Shown: positions 45,301-52,017 of the stretch, one piece after another
How positions within the stretch are numbered: position 1 is the first letter of the stretch
Layout of the letters: each line of letters opens with the position of its first letter
Assembly (NCBI GenBank): GCA_903813345.2
Contig: CAIIXF020000005.1
Span: forward strand, 18,665,375-18,729,374
DNA: 64,000 nucleotides
Source of the DNA: Owenia fusiformis
Taxonomy: Eukaryota > Annelida > Polychaeta > Sabellida > Oweniidae
Reading direction: 5' to 3'
Notes under the pieces: generated by a model
The model's database searches: none
What the model saw: the letters and a program-made list of their open reading frames with translations, nothing else
Told to the model about the DNA's origin: nothing
Translations under genes and position numbers: made by a program

Positions 45301-47580
45301 AAAAAACTTCAAAAACAGTTAAGATCTGCTTCTAACCCGTTCCTTTTATGTGACAATAGTGAGATAATGTACAGGGGATGAGTTGTCCAGGGGATTATGA
45401 GATGTCCAGGGATGAGTTGTCTAGGTGATGAGTTGTCCGTAAGCCGTCTAAATAAACCTGTCAATGAAAGTATAAAACTAATAGCTGCAACCCTTCATTA
45501 ATATGACAGCCCCTTTCTTTCTATTGTGCATCATGTTTATGTTTGTTCATGATTGACCCCCTCAAGTACGAGAGGCAGAAATTGTGGCAATGCCGATTTT
45601 TTAAAATCATTAAACTTACACTAGCATTAAACATGCTGTAAAGTAGGATAGTCAAACTTTTGGAGGGGATTGTATTTTGTAAATTATGAAACTTCAAGGT
45701 CGTCAACCTGATGTACGAGGGAGGTTCTACAGTTAGTATGAGCCATGTTGGTATAACAAGTAGACAGGCTGGCAGAACAATCAAGATATTTGGCACCAAG
45801 GTATGAACTCAGCTCGTCTTTGAATGCATATCAAGATGTTTTGCTTGAATTCCAGCTTTCATTTGTGATGACGGGAACTGACGTCGCGTCATCGGATGGT
45901 AATTAGTATTTACGGCGACAAAAGTGGTACTGGGTACCGTTTAAAATATTACAATACGGATATAAATTTTTATATACTTGTTTTTTCTTATTTTGCCTTG
46001 TGCATTGGTTCCGAAATGCTAATATGGTGAATATGAATTGTATTGACCTTAATTAGTTTTAACAAATGTTTTTGAAATTGAAATGAAATTGTTTGGAATA
46101 CTTTTCATCATTTGACAACAAAACATATTTCACAGGGTGAGATTGAAAGCAACTTAGATGGAAGTGTCACACATTATGATCTAGAGACAAACACGAAAAG
46201 TAAGTATTTAGTTGGGGGGGGGAGGGGTCCACAAGGTGTTCTACTAAGCTTACAAGAATTTGTAACGCCAGTACTTTACATTTTTGGAAAACGATATGGA
46301 TAACCTGAATTGATGATTTATAAACGCTATGGGAATTATTGATTTGGTCCCAAAAACGTCAGGAGAAGTTTTCATTTACATTATCATTTGTTATTTGTAT
46401 TTATCCAGGTGTTTGGAATCCGGAGCCACTAAAAGTAAAGTCTCAACTGACACAGTTTGGTGGAGCAGACTTTCATTTGATGGACACATTCGTAGATTCA
46501 GTAGCGGTACGTACATAGGCTTACGAACAACTCATCCGCTATATAGACAACTCATCCCTGGACAACTACTCCCCTAGACAACTCATCCCCTGGATGAACT
46601 CATCCCCTAGACAATTCATCCTGGACAACTCATCCTTTCATCACATGAAGCTAAATTGTAAAGTGTTTCAGGAAAAGAAATATTAGTAAATACACTTCGG
46701 ATCATTCAAAATACTCATTACTCTATTGACACAAAATTATGAAAGCATTTATTTGATATCAGTCAAACGGTGCCAGTAAAATTCTAATCTCTTGTCATTA
46801 TATTACTAAAGCTTTCTGCGTAACTTGGAAACATGAACTTTAAGTAACTTCATCTTTGAATGATGTGAAAAGATAGTCTTTGGATTAAAGAATATTTGAG
46901 CTAAGAACAACAAACATATTAGACATCAAAGGAGCTTTTTCAATCAATGTTAATATAATATTGAAATTGTATATTATAAGTAAAATTAAAAGTAATTATT
47001 TACAATTATCAGGTTGATTATCACCTTTACAATATCATATATTTTGTTTAACATTTTTGCAGATTTCTCGACCAGAAAGTCTTTGTTCATGCAATATAAG
47101 TTTTTGAAACGCAAAAACTAATCATATTCATATTCATAGCGAAACATCCTCAAAGGATGAGTCGCCCAGGGGATGAATTGTCCAGGGGATGAGTTGTCCA
47201 TGGGATGAATTGTCCAGGAGATGAGTTGTCCATGGGATGAGTTGTCTAGGGGATGAATTGTCCAGGAGATGAGTTGTCTTGGGGATGAGTTGTCCAGGGA
47301 TGAATTGTCTATAGGGGAAGAGATGTCCGGTTACCTTGCTTGAAACGGCACCCTTGATTCTACAGGATAGTAATAATATATTGTTACCTTTCGATGATCA
47401 TACGTGATTGAATGAGACTGATCGCACGAACACATTTTAATTTTTCAGAGGCGTGACAGTAGTCGTATCCCTGCAACCATAGAGTCATCTCTGTACAGTC
47501 ATCTGCTCACGTTTGAGATTGACAGGGCTCAGAGGGAGAATACTATCTTGGCAATATCACCTGAACTTGGTGTGTTGTAA
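24222..47580 (+). CDS. Gfo/Idh/MocA-family NAD(P)-dependent oxidoreductase, complete, 11 exons
   Basis: The exons are 24222-24323, 25947-26031, 27258-27331, 36161-36220, 43599-43763, 44290-44472, 44619-44843, 45699-45800, 46136-46199, 46409-46506 and 47449-47580. Together they are 1290 bp, exactly 430 codons including stop TAA, in one frame, so 429 aa. Exon 1 has the Rossmann dinucleotide motif GMGWRG after LVVGMG. Next come IVGIAEPR (end of beta 2), VIICTLESEHM, and HMAPSCAFAKRGYDILLEKA, the position of the family EKP motif, here EKA. The C-terminal domain follows, with CHDIDLITQWMG, a Cys-rich CVDCPVEEKCQF segment, MYEGGSTVSMS and GGADFHLMDTFV. The family moves hydride between sugar-like substrates and NAD(P); the substrate here is unknown. 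It is probably cytosolic, as no signal peptide is seen. The large introns 1, 3 and 4 hold most of the transposons. EKA instead of EKP is unusual but keeps the Lys. Confidence 0.93.
24513..25098. mobile_element. CAGGGTGGTC-type mariner relative, decayed copy in intron 1
   Basis: It resembles the element at 56776-57351: left end near 24513 with GTTTTCCTCATATCTTTGTC, right end TTTTTGACCACCCTGTA at 25082-25098. On the - strand about 24620-24800 reads DFKREIIRVLPAIPAEECSR and further, like the C-terminal region of Tc1-like transposases. The right half is overwritten by a TATACTTTC repeat. Confidence 0.7.
24838..25022. repeat. TATACTTTC tandem repeat in two blocks
   Basis: Runs of TCTATACTTTCTATACTTTC at 24842-24893 and 24930-24960. 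Each block is associated with a copy of CCAGAATTATGGCAATGTC (24826 and 24990), so the unit was duplicated as a block. Confidence 0.85.
25099..25330. repeat. 30-bp minisatellite
   Basis: About seven units containing ATAGACGTGGGAAAGATAAG and GATACCA, starting immediately at the right end of the mariner relative. A few stray units recur at 25808-25870. Confidence 0.85.
25947..26031 (+). CDS. Oxidoreductase exon 2
   Basis: 85 bp after CTATAG, ending one base past CAG at donor GTGAGA (phase 1). Encodes IVGIAEPRKEVLDHCQTAYN then VADKYCFQ. IVGIAEP is the second beta strand that normally follows the Rossmann helix. Confidence 0.92.
26211..27061. mobile_element. Palindromic (fold-back) element, copy 1, 851 bp
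   Basis: Two arms of about 415 bp, nearly perfect inverses, meet at a short loop near 26627-26643. Ends are CACCCTATGCAGACAGAGCC and its inverse; 5-bp TSD GCTTC at 26206-26210 and 27062-27066. The arms share a 60-68-residue open frame, most likely by chance. Very similar to copy 2 at 30192-31044. Confidence 0.92.
27258..27331 (+). CDS. Oxidoreductase exon 3
   Basis: 74 bp between TTTTTAG and GTAAGA. It completes the Ser codon and encodes SWEDAAKLEKFADCVIICTL then ESEHM, matching the family block D-x-V-I-I-C-T-x-x-x-x-H. Confidence 0.92.
27655..27845. repeat. 190-bp hairpin
   Basis: The left arm (GTTAACGAAGACGC..., TTAGTCCCTCGCTTTTGTTA) and its inverse on the right (TAACAAAAGCGAGGGACTAA) meet near 27750 around GGCATTAATATTGCC. 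Confidence 0.8.
28096..28603. mobile_element. Possible small TIR element (GGAGAGGTTAAGC ends)
   Basis: GGAGAGGTTAAGC at about 28097 and its inverse at about 28591-28603. No TSD was found, so the assignment is weak. It contains the 43-bp near copy of the sequence upstream of oxidoreductase exon 1. Confidence 0.4.
29089..29250. repeat. Partial copy of the 49.9-50.06-kb repeat
   Basis: Phrases TATTGCTACTGAGATTGTCC, TATTGCGACAGAGATGATCA and GGCTTCATTTTACAGAT recur in the same order at about 49918-50055 inside the palindromic element there. Confidence 0.75.
29465..31125. repeat. Long inverted repeat interrupted by the nested palindromic element
   Basis: Left arm about 29465-29750; right arm about 29965-30191 continuing at 31045-31125. 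Matching phrases: AATAGGCGCAGTGCATGGC, CACCAACGTGCAAAAGT, GGTATAAGGGACGTTATTGT. The right arm is split exactly at the TSD (CATAT) of the element at 30192-31044. The centre holds poly-G/poly-C runs. Confidence 0.85.
30192..31044. mobile_element. Palindromic (fold-back) element, copy 2, 853 bp
   Basis: Same ends and interior as copy 1. 5-bp TSD CATAT at 30187-30191 and 31045-31049. The uninterrupted left arm of the host repeat near 29535-29545 shows the empty target with a single CATAT, which confirms the insertion. Confidence 0.93.
31165..31434 (-). pseudogene. PIF/Harbinger (HARBI1-like) transposase fragment A
   Basis: An 89-codon open frame including HNRIGLRIFRDRINPIDTLD and YRMPRALVMELINLF. 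This is the N-terminal region of HARBI1-type nucleases (R-x-x-N-P-x-x...YRMxxxxxxxLxxLL). The downstream DDE catalytic region is missing. It is homologous to fragment B at 32607-32939 but clearly diverged, so it comes from a different family member. Confidence 0.75.
31640..32000. repeat. Nested inverted repeat with hairpin core (31820-31959)
   Basis: The outer arms carry ATAACGTCATTTCTA near 31660 and its inverse near 31975. The inner arms are nearly perfect inverses of about 62 bp (ACAAATATTTCACTCTATTT and onward), with an apex TTGCCCTTCGGGCTTCG. A further CCGAGGGCCGAAG motif is at about 31699. Confidence 0.75.
32607..32939 (+). pseudogene. PIF/Harbinger (HARBI1-like) transposase fragment B
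   Basis: 110 codons: HNRRGLRLFRDRSQPLEMTD, YRMPRPLILELINIL, then LKVFISLRFYATGCMQ and GDIFGVSQPTVSNIV. The last part is the helix-turn-helix-like L-x-x-YATG...D-x-x-GVSQPTVS block of Harbinger nucleases. The frame stops before the first catalytic Asp; the hairpin at 33051-33190 follows at once. Fragment, non-functional. Confidence 0.85.
33051..33190. repeat. Hairpin with GAGAGCCCGGAGGG apex
   Basis: Arms GGATTCAATATGGGTTTTAT and the inverse ending at about 33188 enclose CCGAGAGCCCGGAGGGTCAG at the tip. It replaces the rest of transposase fragment B. Confidence 0.75.
33630..34486. repeat. Tandem duplication (about 350-bp units) with GCGGGCAGATATA hairpins
   Basis: Copy A 33630-33976 and copy B 34124-34484 share TGTTTATCCCATACCAAT at the start, CGATTGTCTG and TTTTCTCCATT in the middle, and GCTGATGAAAATATA at the end, at moderate identity. 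Each has a 29-bp hairpin (33903-33931 and 34412-34440) AGCGGGCAG..CTGCCCGCT followed by GAGCGGGACGT. Confidence 0.8.
33981..34122. repeat. Hairpin with CCCGAGGGCCGCAGG apex
   Basis: Arms ATTATCCTATATGAGGTTCA and the inverse ending at 34122 are nearly perfect for about 45 bp. The tip reads TTGCCCGAGGGCCGCAGGTC then CCGAGGG. It sits exactly between the two tandem copies A and B. Confidence 0.85.
34524..34689. repeat. Hairpin with CCCGAGGGACCGTAGGG apex
   Basis: Arms with TTTTTGATACAGGG and AATACAATATATCAACCC and their inverses; the tip is GAGGGACCGTAGGGACCGAG. The flanking phrase TTTACAAACCGGCTTTATGT (34490) recurs at 34862. Confidence 0.82.
34767..34794. repeat. Perfect 28-bp palindrome
   Basis: GAGCGGGAGATATA joined directly to its inverse, followed by ACGTCAC. 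It is related to the hairpins at 33903 and 34412 but with a compensating change (GGGAGATATA instead of GGGCAGATATA). Confidence 0.9.
35527..35915. repeat. Small inverted-repeat element (ATCACAATGGTCATGGTCA)
   Basis: ATCACAATGGTCATGGTCA at 35530 and its inverse at about 35893-35911. It abuts the right end of the outer Harbinger-like pair. No TSD was resolved. Confidence 0.55.
36161..36220 (+). CDS. Oxidoreductase exon 4 (EKP-equivalent motif)
   Basis: 20 codons between AATTATAG and GTAAGT, phase 0 to 0: APSCAFAKRGYDILLEKAIA. The family consensus LLEKP appears as LLEKA; the Lys that contacts cofactor and substrate is kept. Confidence 0.9.
36430..36669 (-). other. Unassigned 79-codon open frame
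   Basis: The frame begins MGRRDYRFKFRHVFAQLFKT. The composition is protein-like (charged and aromatic residues in helical spacing), but I recognise no family. It lies just outside the left end of the 6.7-kb element and could be a retroelement remnant. Confidence 0.25.
37834..39069 (-). CDS. Mariner transposase, DD34D, with one intron
   Basis: Exon 1 is 39069-38374 (232 codons) and exon 2 is 38202-37834 (122 codons plus stop), together 354 aa, normal for mariners. The 171-bp gap 38373-38203 starts GTAAGA and ends TTTGTTTTTCAG in the reading direction, phase 0; without removal the frame stops after six codons. The protein has an N-terminal helix-turn-helix pair (about residues 15-110, RNIYRWFNKY and SYGTVQRIL) and WVLHDL at 123-128 (mariner WVPHEL motif). 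The first catalytic Asp is D162 in TSDES, the second is D258 in WDNAPTH and the third is D293 in YSPDLAPSDF. D258 and D293 are separated by 34 residues, the DD34D signature. No frameshift or premature stop is seen. It cuts and pastes the element at TA sites. The start ATG has context AAGATGG. Confidence 0.93.
38203..38373 (-). other. Putative spliceosomal intron in the mariner transposase
   Basis: 171 bp, GT at 38373-38372 and AG at 38204-38203 in transcript order, donor AAAG|GTAAGA, pyrimidine tract TTTGTTTTTCAG, branch-like TTTAAC and ATTAAAC upstream. It falls in phase 0 between AVYIAK and VLKRDLQ; the joined reading is the normal mariner sequence. Confidence 0.8.
39806..40422. mobile_element. 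CAGGGTGTCCCGAAAG MITE, 617 bp
   Basis: TIRs CAGGGTGTCCCGAAAGT and near inverse, TA at 39806-39807 and 40421-40422. Longer interrupted arms are visible (GGCAGACATAT, CATTGAATTGCC / TTGCCGAATCAATG). No ORF of transposase type. Confidence 0.85.
41770..42213. mobile_element. TTAA-flanked MITE, 444 bp
   Basis: TTAA at 41766-41769 and 42214-42217; ends CCCTTAATTGG and, inverted, CCCTTAAATGG. Terminal CCC with TTAA target fits piggyBac-like elements. Confidence 0.75.
42304..42372. repeat. Fragment of the TGTCACCACC dispersed repeat
   Basis: ATGTCACTACCACTTGTGAT then GACATATTGTTA and GGTGGTGTTCAGTGGTTGGT match the start of the repeat at 9519. Only the first part is present. Confidence 0.7.
43599..43763 (+). 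CDS. Oxidoreductase exon 5
   Basis: 55 codons between TTACACAG and GTGAGA, phase 0 to 0: ENAENCKEVVRVCKEEKVQL, then VICTVLRYLPESRRITELV and onward to NIQMIHH. It matches the family region after EKP, where a segment like xxHxxRYxPxxxxxKxLIxxGxIG is usual. Confidence 0.92.
44290..44472 (+). CDS. Oxidoreductase exon 6 (CHDID block)
   Basis: 61 codons between TTTTCAG and GTCTGT. It encodes QGNVMYSHCYIRGNW, TSFLIGCCHDIDLITQWMG and a stretch ending LNKQNK. The CHDID block corresponds to the conserved H/D-containing helix of the substrate site. Confidence 0.93.
44619..44843 (+). CDS. Oxidoreductase exon 7 (cysteine motif)
   Basis: 75 codons between CATTTTAG and GTACAT. It encodes PPEAGKMCVDCPVEEKCQFS, then AKKIYLDP and onward to LGTEQLDNQ. 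C-x2-C-x5-C is typical of a subset of the family. Confidence 0.93.
44913..45450 (+). mobile_element. Element with minisatellite termini, copy 1 (intron 7)
   Basis: It starts GGTAACCGGAGAACTCATCC and continues with four to five units of about 20-25 bp (ACTCATCCCCTGGACAA). After a 350-bp interior it ends with the same minisatellite inverted (45372-45437) and GTCCGTAAGCC. The two outer ends differ (GGTAACCGG versus GGCTTACGG). The interior includes a half copy (45150-45300) of the palindromic element at 49614-50461. Confidence 0.75.
45699..45800 (+). CDS. Oxidoreductase exon 8
   Basis: 34 codons after a weak acceptor (ACTTCAAG) to donor GTATGA: VVNLMYEGGSTVSMSHVGIT then SRQAGRTIKIFGTK. It corresponds to the beta-sheet strands of the C-terminal domain. 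Confidence 0.9.
46136..46199 (+). CDS. Oxidoreductase exon 9
   Basis: 64 bp between TTTCACAG and GTAAGT, ending in phase 1: GEIESNLDGSVTHYDLETNT then K. It continues the C-terminal sheet (family pattern G-x-I-x-G-x-L). Confidence 0.9.
46409..46506 (+). CDS. Oxidoreductase exon 10
   Basis: 98 bp between TTATCCAG and GTACGT: SVWNPEPLKVKSQLTQFGGA then DFHLMDTFVDSVA. It contains the family block GHGGxDxxLxxxFVxA, here FGGADFHLMDTFVDSV. Confidence 0.93.
46515..47337 (-). mobile_element. Element with minisatellite termini, copy 2 (intron 10)
   Basis: It starts GGCTTACGAACAACTCATCC (46519) and ends GATGTCCGGTTACC (about 47337), so it is inverted relative to copy 1. The minisatellite occupies 46525-46640 and, inverted, 47150-47330. 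It begins only a few bases after the exon 10 splice donor. Confidence 0.78.
47449..47580 (+). CDS. Oxidoreductase exon 11 (stop codon)
   Basis: 132 bp after TTTTTCAG: RRDSSRIPATIESSLYSHLL then TFEIDRAQRENTILAISPEL, GVL and TAA at 47578-47580. Confidence 0.92.
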   Translation, partial: RRDSSRIPATIESSLYSHLLTFEIDRAQRENTILAISPELGVL

Positions 47581-48480
47581 AACCTGAACAATTTCACGAA
47601 ACGTTGATGACAATAGAGAGCTTTCGATAAAAGATTTTTTGAAAACGTACTTCAAAGGATTTTGTCACACTGAAACCAATTTAATTTAATTTAATCGAAT
47701 TCAATTTTGAAATTGATTTTCATAAATTGTTCCCAGTTGACATAGTTGTTCAATTTTCGTATTGCCCTTATGTATAGTTATACAAATTAAAATATGTCCA
47801 GTAAAAGAAAAAATATTACCTGTCCAATACAAGAAAAGGTATTTCACGTTTTGTGATTTTATAACATGAAGCGGGTCTTCACTCTGCGTTCGATGGGAGC
47901 CGAGTGATGTCTGATTATAATTCTTTTCATTCATCCCAAATATCCAAAATCCAATTCATTCTCCAAATTTATTGGAGGTGATATTATTAGAATAAATACG
48001 GAAAGGTATTTTTTGCTTTAATATTTGGATTTAATTTTGGATTAATAAGTGACTTGATATTGGTTATTTTGACATATTGTCTTTAATTGTAAAATACACA
48101 CATAATATGAGACCAATTTCTTACATATTCATGGCACTAGCAGAAGATACCTTAAAGTATCTCGGGTAAAGTTTTCAAAGAATTTGATATATCTATGGCT
48201 TAGAAATTACTTGTCAAATTGCTCATCATTAATAGTAATAATTGTAATTAGGTCACCATATAAATCAATAGAGAGTAGGACCAAAATTTGATAGGACCAC
48301 CTACCCTTTTACACCTGTATTGGATATTACGACATGCTCTCTTTAATTTCTTAGCACTCGCATAACATTTAATTGATCTTTTTCATATTTTTGTACACAT
48401 TTTCAGTGAATTTGAATTGGTTCATCAGTTGCCGAGATAATACTTGTTATATTATTACAATAATGTTCTGACTTGCTTCT
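47581..48480. other. Downstream of the oxidoreductase, no gene recognised
   Basis: This includes the presumptive 3' UTR after TAA at 47580. AT-rich; no clear polyadenylation site, TIR pair or coding exon was recognised. Confidence 0.4.
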
Positions 48481-49090
48481 CAATGTTCAAATGTTTCAAG
48501 TTTCAGCAGATTCTATCACGATAACTATATGAAAAAAAGAATATATGCTTGGGATTATGCCCAACTTCTTTATCTTTTAATCCCCCATACAGAAGATGAC
48601 ATGACTTGTTTGGGTTGCAACGAAAACACTTTTGATATTGTGAAACATACCTTACTCTTTTGTCCAAAACTATTTAAAACCAGAGATTGTTGGTTTGAAG
48701 ACATGGTAGAAATTTTAAATGTGGCAGATTCTGTTATGTTATTCAACTCAGAAACAGATATTTAATAGAAACCCTTTTAGGGGTGGGGGGATCAGATCTC
48801 CTTTATAATATTGATCAAATTCAATGGGAAAAATTCTCACTCTTTGTGCAAAGCATATTAAGCATATGAAAATTACATTTTTAAATTAGAACATGTCCAT
48901 AAATTGATATAATTTGTAGTAGTGAGGTTTTTATATTTACTCATGCAAATCCATCATAAAATATAATGTAGTTCTGTTATTTTCATTATACATTCATTGT
49001 ATATTATATTGTTTTGTATTTATATGTCATGTATAATGTTTAACTCTCCATAGTTGGGAGGAAATAAAGATTAAACAAACAAACAAACAT
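48481..49090 (+). mobile_element. LINE (non-LTR retrotransposon) 3' remnant
   Basis: The open frame 48529-48765 includes DDMTCLGCNENTFDIVKHTL then LFCPKL. This C-x2-C...H...C pattern is found near the C-terminus of many LINE reverse-transcriptase proteins. It is followed by an untranslated stretch ending in GATTAAACAAACAAACAAAC at about 49069-49088, a tail typical of a LINE 3' end. It is 5' truncated, as is usual. Confidence 0.7.
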
Positions 49091-49264
49091 ATTCCATTAT
49101 AGATAAACCGTCATTTTTTCAAGTCTAAGTTTATTATAAATCCATAAAATAATCAAATGATTGGCCAAAACCGTTGTCCAATAGCATCCAGGATTCGATC
49201 TGCTAAAAGGTGGCATAAACGATGGATTTCCTGTATATAGTTTTTGTGTCAATAATATGTTGAA

Positions 49265-49613
49265 GATCGAAAGATGTCTGCTCCAGATTATCACTGAATA
49301 TGTCTGACACTCGGGGTCCGGAATCCATGGTTGTCAACTTCCAATTATCACTGAATGTGTTTGAGATCCATTGTTATCGGCTTCAATTTAGCACTATATG
49401 TCCATGAGATCCATTGTTATCGACTTCAATTTAGCACTATATGTCCATGAGATCCATAGTATTCAGCTCCAAATTATCACTATATATTTCTAAGAGATCC
49501 TTAGTTGTTAGAAAGCTTCTGTATGTGTCTATGAGATCCATAGTTGTCGGCTCCAATTTAGCACTACACATCTCAGAGATCCGTAATTCAGCTGCTGTAT
49601 GTGTCTATATAAT
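49265..49613. repeat. Minisatellite block 1 (GAGATCCATAGTTGTCGGCT)
   Basis: Five to six degenerate units of about 60 bp with GAGATCCATAGTTGTCGGCT, CCAATTTAGCACTATATGTC. Further blocks of the same array are at 50466-50540, 55787-56047 and 61587-61700, separated by insertions. Confidence 0.85.
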
Positions 49614-50461
49614 CACTGGTGATCCACTCGATTACGCTGGTTACCAAAACGGTTCGTTTTGGTAACAAAATGTCGGAACATCCGGAAGGTATGATTTTCT
49701 CGTTTCCTTATTTTACACGTTGTAGGCAGAATTCCCATGACATTTTTTAACACTATAAGTTATTGAATGATTTGAAGTGCAATACAGGATATATTCTGCT
49801 CGAGAAATTCCGTATTGGAACGAGACGAAGTCGAGTGCCAATACAGAATATCGAGACAGATTATATCCTGTATTGCACTTCAAATCATTCAATAACGTTT
49901 TTATCGTGTGATCCTCTGTATTGCTACTGAGATTGTCCCCTCCGTACCAATATTTTCTGTATTGCGACGGAGATGATCAACGGGGACAATCTCAGTAGCA
50001 ATACAGATTGGTACAGCACAAGAACTGACCAATCAGATGGCTTCATTTTACAGATCATACGATAAAAACGTGTATCAGTATCATATGTTTAAGAAATTGT
50101 ACATATTTGCGACCAAATAGTTCAGAAGACAACAGAATCGTCGATTTACTTCCTCACTTAAGTTACATAAACGGTTTGGGTTAAAAGTGCAGATCTTAAC
50201 TGATTTTCTAAAAACCGTTTATGTAACTTAAGTGATGAAGTAAATCGACGATTCTGTTGTCCTCTGAGCTATTTTTTCGCAAACATGAACATTTTCTAAA
50301 ACATATGATACTGCTGCACGTTGTGAGAAAAAACGTCATGGGGATTCTGCCTACAACGCGTGAAATAAGGAAAAAAGAAAAATAGTGCCTTCGACGTTCC
50401 GACATTTTGTTACCAAAACGGTTCGTTTTGGTAACCAGCGTAATCGAGTGGATCACCAGTA
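49614..50461. mobile_element. Palindromic TIR element with 5-bp TSD ATAAT
   Basis: Ends CACTGGTGATCCACTCGATT and, inverted, TACTGGTGATCCACTCGATT; TSD ATAAT at 49609-49613 and 50462-50466. The arms match for about 140 bp, including a small perfect hairpin TTACCAAAACG-GTT-inverse. The interior holds a GAGACGAAGTCGAG-apex hairpin (49759-49896) and another hairpin (about 50112-50270). Related fragments lie at 45150-45300 and 10255-10345. Confidence 0.8.
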
Positions 50462-50466
50462 ATAAT

Positions 50467-51059
50467 GAGATCCATATTTGTCAACTTCCAATGATCACTG
50501 AATAAGAGAGATGTGTAGTTGAATAAAGATGAATAAATAGATGTCACCGATTGTTTTATTTGTTTTGTTAAAAACCTGCGATATAGTCACTCAATTGATT
50601 TATCAAAAAGCGTTGATTCATGGCTTTATATGAAAGCCCATGGTTGATTGAATCTGCCTAAAACTCGATTGGCATTTTAATTATATATATTGTGATTAAT
50701 CGTGAAAATTCTGGCTGAATTCTGGTTAAATGAATAAATCAAGGTTTTAAAGAATTTCAATCTAGCATCAATGGATATTTGGCTCACACTTATTTAAAAT
50801 CAATCTGCTAGAATTTCATTCTGTTCAATCGTGCCTTCTTTTTTACAATGAGGTGCATAACGAACAACGAATTTAAATATAAGTGTATAACTTAAATCAC
50901 TAGTATTGTGGAAAACGTTTCACTGAATTCACATATGGTATTCAAAAGAAGGAAGGGTAAGACAATAGAGGTGTAATATATAAATCTCTTAAAATCTCAC
51001 GAAAAATCATTATCGGAATCATCTTCCAAAGATCACTGTATATATTTATGACAACCATT
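50467..51059. other. Minisatellite remnant and unassigned sequence
   Basis: One or two decayed units of the GAGATCCATA array (50468-50540 and 51030-51059) flank about 490 bp with no recognisable feature. Confidence 0.45.
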
Positions 51060-52017
51060 TAGTGGGCTGTATAGCAAGGTTGGTCGGGGTCGGGAGCTGG
51101 GGATAATTTTATTGCTTAAATATAACCATATAATTATCCTACATTAGAATCCACTCAGTCTAACATCAATTTCTGGTGCGAAAGTTGTCATTTTTGAGTT
51201 TTACCCCACTTGACGACAAATTCTTGGGGGTACTATGACAAATGCTTATAACTAAAGAAGTATTTATTTGATCATCTTCATTTTTGGCATGGGTAATTAA
51301 TAGGTATGTAAAAGTAAAATTTGAAAAATTCATACAAATCTGATGATTGATCCATTCTTAAGATAATAATTCAGGTATTTTCAAGGGTCAATTTCAACAT
51401 TTTCTGAATGTCGACATGAACTAAAAATAACATTATGACCCAATGACATATTTATTGAATGTTTTTAGGCTTTAGAAAATAATTTGACTATATAAGCTAA
51501 AATAATAACATAAGAATTGTACCATATTGATAATTCTTCATCGCCATCCAGGCACAAATAAACACCCCCCCCCCCCCCATTTTCGAATATAAAGGTCTTT
51601 ACCTGAAACTTCCTCAAATAGCTATATTTCAGAAACTATTACAGCCTACATTCCAAAATTTCTAATGGTGATTATACACATTATACTCTGCATAATAGAC
51701 ATATAATTGAGATTTATCCATTCTATAGCTAATAAATAAGGTATTTTCAAGGTTCAATTTCAGCATTTTTGGAATGTGGCCATGAGGTAAAAATTACATG
51801 ACCCAATGACATATTTATTAAATGTTTTTAGGCTTTAGAAAATAATTCGACTATATCAGCTAAGATAATAACATAAAAATTGTACAATATTGAAAATTCT
51901 TCATCGCCATCCAGGGATAAATGCCCCACACCATTTGCGAAAATAAAGGTTTTTACCTGAAACTTTCTCAAATAGCTATATTTCAGAAACTATTACAGCC
52001 TCCATTCCAAAATTTCT

